From positions 1,146,501 through 1,210,500 of the forward strand of contig JAQPZY010001128.1 in the NCBI GenBank assembly GCA_029931535.1: DNA of 64,000 nt, in the 5' to 3' direction. The notes below the pieces were generated by a model, which worked only from the letters and a program-made list of their open reading frames with translations, was not told where the DNA came from and did not search any database. Shown piece after piece: positions 57,967-64,000 of this stretch. This DNA is from Margaritifera margaritifera. Taxonomy: Eukaryota; Mollusca; Bivalvia; Unionida; Margaritiferidae. How positions within the stretch are numbered: the stretch's first letter is position 1; each line of letters begins with the position of its first letter. Made by a program: the position numbers and the translations under genes.

Positions 57967-59498
57967 GCTGTAAAATTCAATCGATGTTTCGAACGAAATG
58001 TTTGAAATTATAAGAATGTGGATTTTATAAACGTAATGAAACGATCAATACCTTTAATTGGGATTAATTATTTGCGCAATGCTCGGATATTAATGATTGT
58101 GTTAATTACTTCAAGACAACATTCTTAACATTCATCAAATATTGCATTCAAAATAAAAGGGTTGAAGTAAGACCAGACTATAAAATATGGCATGATTCGG
58201 CCATCAAGAGGATGAGTTAAAAACGGGATAGAACGCGTAGAAAGGCTATTGGACTCAGATCACAATTATTTTTCCTATATATCTCTACATTTGTATGTGA
58301 GTACTGAACTTTCCAGTGTGTCCAAATCCTAATAAATTGTATGTTAATCTAAAGTATCTTCAAAGATGAACTGGTGAAGTTCTTGTCATGGGTTATCCGG
58401 CATGTTTGTTAGAGGCTGAACTGTAAATAAAACAAAGTGCAGTGGGTCACATATTTTACTTCCGGACCAGCAAACAATGCCTCATTACTCACCGTGCACT
58501 GTCGCCAAAATACACACAGACAACCACACCATATTGCTCATATTCCAAAGAGTAAACAATTTATTTTAAATGAATAACAAGAATGCATAAATCTAACTCA
58601 TGTATCACCACCAAATTGAGAGAGGAAAAAAATAATCTAAAAATAGACTGGGACTACATTCGTCGGTGCTGACCCAGAAGTAATAATTGTGTCACGAGTC
58701 CTATTGGTACCAGCAACTAAACCGATTGGAACAACTATAAAAACAACGTTAAACAAGGATTTAATTTTAGTTTCAATGCAAACCTTAAATTATATAGACC
58801 TATTATAGACAATATCATTAAGTTTTGGAGAATCACTAAATATTTCATTTCTACGAATCAAATACCACCTCCGCAATCCTCAGATCCTCGTCAATCCGAT
58901 TTATTTGCATATGAAGACACTGATAAACTGAAATCTTAAACTCCTATTTTGTGTCAATATTGACGATCGATGATCAAAACCACCCCCTCAAGGGCTCAAC
59001 CTTAGGACTTGTCATGAACTATCTATTATGAAGGTTACTGAACAGGACGTGTTAGATGTTATAAAATTTAGATGTCCATAAGGCAAGCGGTCACGACGCC
59101 ATTAGTCACAAGATGATGAAACCCATTTCTCAGTCTCTACATAGAGTCTCATGCTGCTTGTTCAATAGATCTCTAGAAGAAAACACTTTTTCTAGTTCAT
59201 GGAAATTAGAATATGTTGTTACCAGTCTTTAAACAAGGTGATAAAAGTCTGGTATCCAACTATAGACCTATCTGACTCATAAGCTGCATTGGAGAACTGG
59301 TTAAAAGGATTATATAAAAATATGTTTATAACTTCTTTCATGCAAATAATCTTTTCTGTAAGTATCAATTTGGTTTCTTACCGTCCAACTCTACATTGTT
59401 TCAATTGATTGAGATTTACCATTACCCTATGTCTAGCAAAAGAAAGAAATTAAGATAGTTGCATGGTGTTCTGTGACCTATGAAAGACATTCGACAGA

Positions 59499-59762
59499 GT
59501 GAGGCATCGACGACTTGTCTTCAGACTTAGAGAGCATGGAACAAATAATGATCTACTTATCTGGTTCGAAAGCTATCTCTTCGATCGTGAACAAAGAGTT
59601 ATTATGAAAGGTTCATTATCTAGTGCTAGGAAAATAAACGCAGTCGTACCGCAGGGTTCAGTATTCAGCCCTATATTATTTTTGGTTTATGTAAATGATA
59701 TTGCTGAATCAATGAATTCCGTTAATCGTCTTCTTGCAGGTGACTCATCATTAATTTATTAA
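59499..59762 (+). pseudogene. LINE reverse transcriptase palm fragment
   Basis: 87 residues with LIWFESYLFDREQRVIMKGS, VPQGSVFSPILFLVYVNDI and then RLLAGDSSLIY. In active LINEs the last motif reads FADDSS; here the first Asp is Gly (GAT to GGT), and the frame stops directly after. Confidence 0.88.
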
Positions 59763-60930
59763 TTTCCTAGCATTGCTGACACTGGACAAATGATTAACCA
59801 TGATTTTAAAAATTAAATGATTGGTCAAAACAGTGACTTATGACATTGAATGCTAAAACAAACAAAAAATAAAATAATGGAAGTAACGTTGTTCTCCAAA
59901 TAGGTCAAATATACAAGCACTTGAACTACAATTTGTTAATTCTCATTGGTTTGATGATTCAAAAAGATTTTAATTGGAACAAACATATTGAACATATAGT
60001 CAAAATTGAAAGAAAAAAATTAGCATTGTTGGGAGCATTAAAGTTTAAGTTTTCCAAAACCACCCTTTCAAAATTGTACCTTTTTTTAATATAAGACCTT
60101 ATAGGAATATGCCGGTGCAGTTTGGGACGGTTGTAATGAGGATAATTCAATTAAAGTAGAAAGAATACGACTTGAAGCCGCCCGCATTATCACTGGTTGA
60201 CCTTGTTGTGCAAGTAAAGACTGTTTATATTTAGAAACAGGTTTTATTCCATCCAATGAAAGGAGAACCAGTCAAAAACTTGCAACTTTCAATACAATTA
60301 TTAACCCTGATGTCCCACTATTTTTACAAGAACTGATTCCCCCTTTTGCGAGAGATATAAGCCGATATCCATTGCGTAATAGGTCTGATATTATTTAAGT
60401 CTCATGCAAATATGCCCCTTATAGGAAATCTGTTGCTCCATCCAGTGTCAATTTGTGGAATAATTTTTCAGATGATATATGTCAGATTACACCGCTAGGG
60501 AAGTTCAAACGATCCCTGCTTCCAAAAACTAATAGTTTGAAAACCTTTTGGCATGGTGATAGAAAATAATCGATTATACACGCAAAGCTGAGGAATAATT
60601 GCAGCTCCCTACGACACTCCTGTCTGTGCATGTGGAGAAGGCGCCGAAACCAACGAACATCATTTCTTTTTATATCGCGGGTATGTTAATCAAAGACACG
60701 TATTTCTTACGTGATCTAAAAGAGTTGAATTTAAATATAAATTTGGATTTATTATATAGATGAAGCCCGAAACAAATAAAGGAGGAAAATCAAATTATAG
60801 GTTTTTCAGTAGAAAAATATATTAAAGCTACGAACCGGTTCGATCCCAACAATGCTTGAATCTTTTCCTGTATCTATGACATAGGATCTCGATTCTTCTC
60901 TCTTCTACCTTCCTTTTTTTCTTTTCTACT

Positions 60931-62929
60931 CTTTTTCTTTTTCAATATAGCCATTATAGTATGTATTTATGAAATTAATGTTGTACATATACCAGCCATC
61001 TTAAACATGATGCATTAGAAAGTATTTTTTGTATGGGAAAGGCGATAATATTTCGGTAGAACTTTCCAGCCAATCCCAACTGCATTGTTTGCACACAACA
61101 TGTTTTAAAACTAAATCAGCGTTTAGTAAATGCAACCCCATTCTCTGTAATAAACAGCGAATACATATTCGAAAAGCCTCGTATAAGTCACGTGACAACA
61201 TCGGTATGGGTGGGGTGTGGTATCTACTGTTTCCGAATGGTTGCTTGTTACCAATAAATACGTAGTATTTGGAACAAATTCTATATATCTATTCTATTGC
61301 CTTTTGCGGTCCATTTCAGGTTTCGGTCGATTGCTCATAAAGAGATTCTGCGTGGTGCAACGTCAGCTGAAAGTTTCAAACTAAAACGGGAAGTGGATTG
61401 GGTCTGGACATACACATTGTAAGTGTATGAATTGCTGGAATAGCGCCATCTTGAAGCAAAGTGGTTAAATCTTCAACAGATGGAGATATTCTAGTATGAA
61501 AACTTTCGTGGCATTACATTTATATTATCTATGCAGTTATTATTTATACATTTGCAGCACATTTCTACTTAATGGTTACAGAATAGTCAGCCGGTCATGA
61601 GTTTGAAAAGTACTTTTTTGACTAAACATACTGACATGGAGAAGCCATGAATAGTGCTTAGTTTCTGGGAAGAAACTCATAGTCATAAAACAAATGTACA
61701 CAGTTTAAAAAAAAAATAATTTCCTAAACTATGATAGGACTATATCTACAACGCAGTTACTGCAAAATAGAAATAAAGAGTAAAAGATAGCTTGTATGGT
61801 TTTGTTGGAAAATAGATTCACAAATATTATTGTATGAGTAACAAATTATTCAGAAGCACAGTTGTTGATGCGTATCTGGCAAATTCCGTAACACTGCACG
61901 TCTACATTGTTTTCTAAGGTAAAATTGATTGCGCTTGTTGGAGATGCAATGCTTTGAAAAGGAATACATTAAAGGAAATTCCCGTGGGTAATAATGAGCT
62001 GGAAAACGATGAATTTAAAATGTGATAGCTGTTGTGGCATTATACGATGAGGCACGCAAGGGATTTCAGATTTTATTCCAGATGTGATCAAATGGCAAAA
62101 TGAGCATACATCACAGAATTACCACAACAATGGAACCTTGTACCATGTCAACTACGCAAAATTGAAGCAGTTCTATCAGAAATATTAAACTCTAATTTAT
62201 TATTAAAAGTAAACGCATGAATTCTTTCTGTATGCGTATATCACACCCTTCTTCAGTTCAAGAATTAAACTAAAAGCATATATGTAGAACACGCTCCCCA
62301 TCCTGAGTAACTAACTTGATTATCCAAATGAAGAGAGAGCCTCCTGCTGCATAGATGTATCGTGTGGCAACTCTCGGTTTTCCTACTGAGGAATGAGCAA
62401 ATATAAATTGAAACCTATATAATTTGTACCGACATCTGGCTACCTGCAAACAAAACTTTACAATAATAATAATAAAAGATAAACATACATTTTTTGAGAT
62501 ACAACAAATGGACAAAAGCATGGGTTGGGAACTTGCTACAAATCTGAATTCTACCAAACCGACGGCTCAAATTGTGCTCGGACTTTCGATAGGCCTGCTC
62601 TCTACAGTCGAAATTGATGCTTCTGTCTTATAATTACGCTTATTATTCATATTTACTTTAAAAAGAAAAAAAGCAAACACTACAACAGATCTAAGGAGGG
62701 GAATCGCGGCCATAATTATACGCAAATAATTTAATTAATATTTGGTATATATTATAATTTGCATTATTTCATGTTTGTAGTTTTTATTTATGTTGAATGT
62801 GTATTCTACGGTGCAGATTTACCTCTGCTAATATTCATTTTTGTATTTGTCATGTATTAGATTGTGTCTTCCAGTTTGATTTTATATGCTGGTGTCGCTT
62901 GCCCAATGATGAGTAAGCAATGTTGGCCC
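60931..62929. other. Intergenic stretch, nothing recognised
   Basis: AT-rich, with small frames that show no domain. Nothing to support an exon. Confidence 0.45.
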
Positions 62930-63190
62930 AACGAAGGTTTGCTCATCCGCCTTTAGTACCGCTAACATTTTGGCTCACCGTTGGCCCAATATTATCTGCC
63001 AACCAAAGACATTGTCGACAGGTCTAATGTTGGCCCAACAATATGCTGCCAACTACTTAGAGTTGTTGGTTTATTGTTGTCCCAACGAAATACTGGCAAC
63101 CATTGACATTTATTTAATTACTGTTGGCACAAGGCAGAACTGCAAACTTTTGGCAATGTTGGATCTGCATTGAAATAATGTTGGTTCCAA
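62930..63190. repeat. Diverged repeats of the palindrome GTTGGCCCAAC
   Basis: TGTTGGCCCAAC, GTTGGCCCAATATTATCTGC, GTTGGCCCAACAATATGCTG, GTTGTCCCAACGAAATACTG and GTTGGCACAAGG recur about every 45-55 bp, followed mostly by TGCCAAC. Five to six units. Confidence 0.75.
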
Positions 63191-63734
<544 letters not shown>

Positions 63735-64000
63735 GTAATATATGATCATGCTGGCCAGTTGAAAAGACATAATATACAATTTTAGACACTGAATAGACTG
63801 CATGTACTTTCAATCATGACCTCCAAAGAAAGCAGAACATCAAAATATATATGGATCCATAACACCGAAAATCACTCTAAGAATTAGACACTTACAAGAA
63901 AGAAAGAGTAACATGGTATGGCTAGCCAGCTTGTTACCATACCCATATCTACAACCTGTACACATGTCTTTGAATGTTTTTGTATCTCACTGATCCAAAG

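Larger units (their letters stand above)
57335..60930 (+). mobile_element. Jockey/CR1-type LINE, near complete but decayed
   Basis: Endonuclease start LRNKMLFVKEVVDEFDVICL (57385-), its C-terminal catalytic motif ISDHRITFV (about 57932-57958), RT start with HKASGHDAISHKMMKP (in another frame, 59080-), palm with DRVRHRRLVFRLREHG and VPQGSVFSPILFLVYVNDI (59490-59762), and a C-terminal CACGEGAETNEHHFF (60625-60672). Stops and frameshifts are frequent. The active-site ADD reads AGD. About 470 bp of foreign sequence (58262-58732) appear between the endonuclease and RT. 5' UTR and 3' end are approximate. Confidence 0.85.

Overview
The window is eukaryotic, AT-rich, intron-bearing DNA, most likely from a marine mollusc (bivalve-like). 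That assignment is an inference: the dispersed repeats, the tRNA-derived SINE heads and the many elements with central tandem repeats resemble what is known from bivalve genomes, but no species can be named from the sequence alone. There is one convincing host gene. Nearly everything else is mobile-element DNA, minisatellite arrays, or sequence in which I see nothing.

Host gene (+ strand, 7826-38267): a BTB (POZ) - C2H2 zinc-finger transcription-factor gene assembled from four coding exons: 7826-7959 (ATG at 7840), 20270-20791, 27668-27853 and 37467-38267. All three introns (12.3, 6.9 and 9.6 kb) lie in phase 0, and the joined reading frame is 542 codons plus stop. The BTB fold is split between exons 1 and 2, exon 3 is a low-complexity linker, and exon 4 carries six C2H2 fingers and an acidic tail. 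Any 5' non-coding exon and the promoter could not be identified.

Layout. 1-7798: intergenic, with a large inverted-repeat family (1.6-4.1 kb) and a foldback (4.6-5.1 kb). 7.8-37.5 kb: the gene, whose introns hold SINEs, two hAT DNA transposons (11248-13743 with a 5-bp duplication, 24284-25520 with a perfect 8-bp duplication), a decayed LINE (15.2-17.6 kb), several copies of a nested double-hairpin MITE, and minisatellites flanking exon 3. 38.3-52.4 kb: intergenic, dominated by MITE copies and tandem arrays (44.7-46.1 and 46.9-47.7 kb). 52.6-54.8 kb and 57.3-60.9 kb: two more decayed LINEs. 61-64 kb: mostly featureless, ending in a TA/GA microsatellite.

The items most worth following are (i) a roughly 220-bp MITE family present about eleven times, in which two different self-complementary hairpins sit inside a long terminal inverted repeat; (ii) a family of elements with central ~145-bp tandem units and a shared tail ending in an 8-bp-stem hairpin and, once, CTAG, which looks Helitron-related; (iii) a 57-bp minisatellite that arose in frame inside a reverse-transcriptase gene; and (iv) a 60-bp array carrying eight GTAAGT donor-like motifs just upstream of exon 3. 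I found no new multi-gene system.
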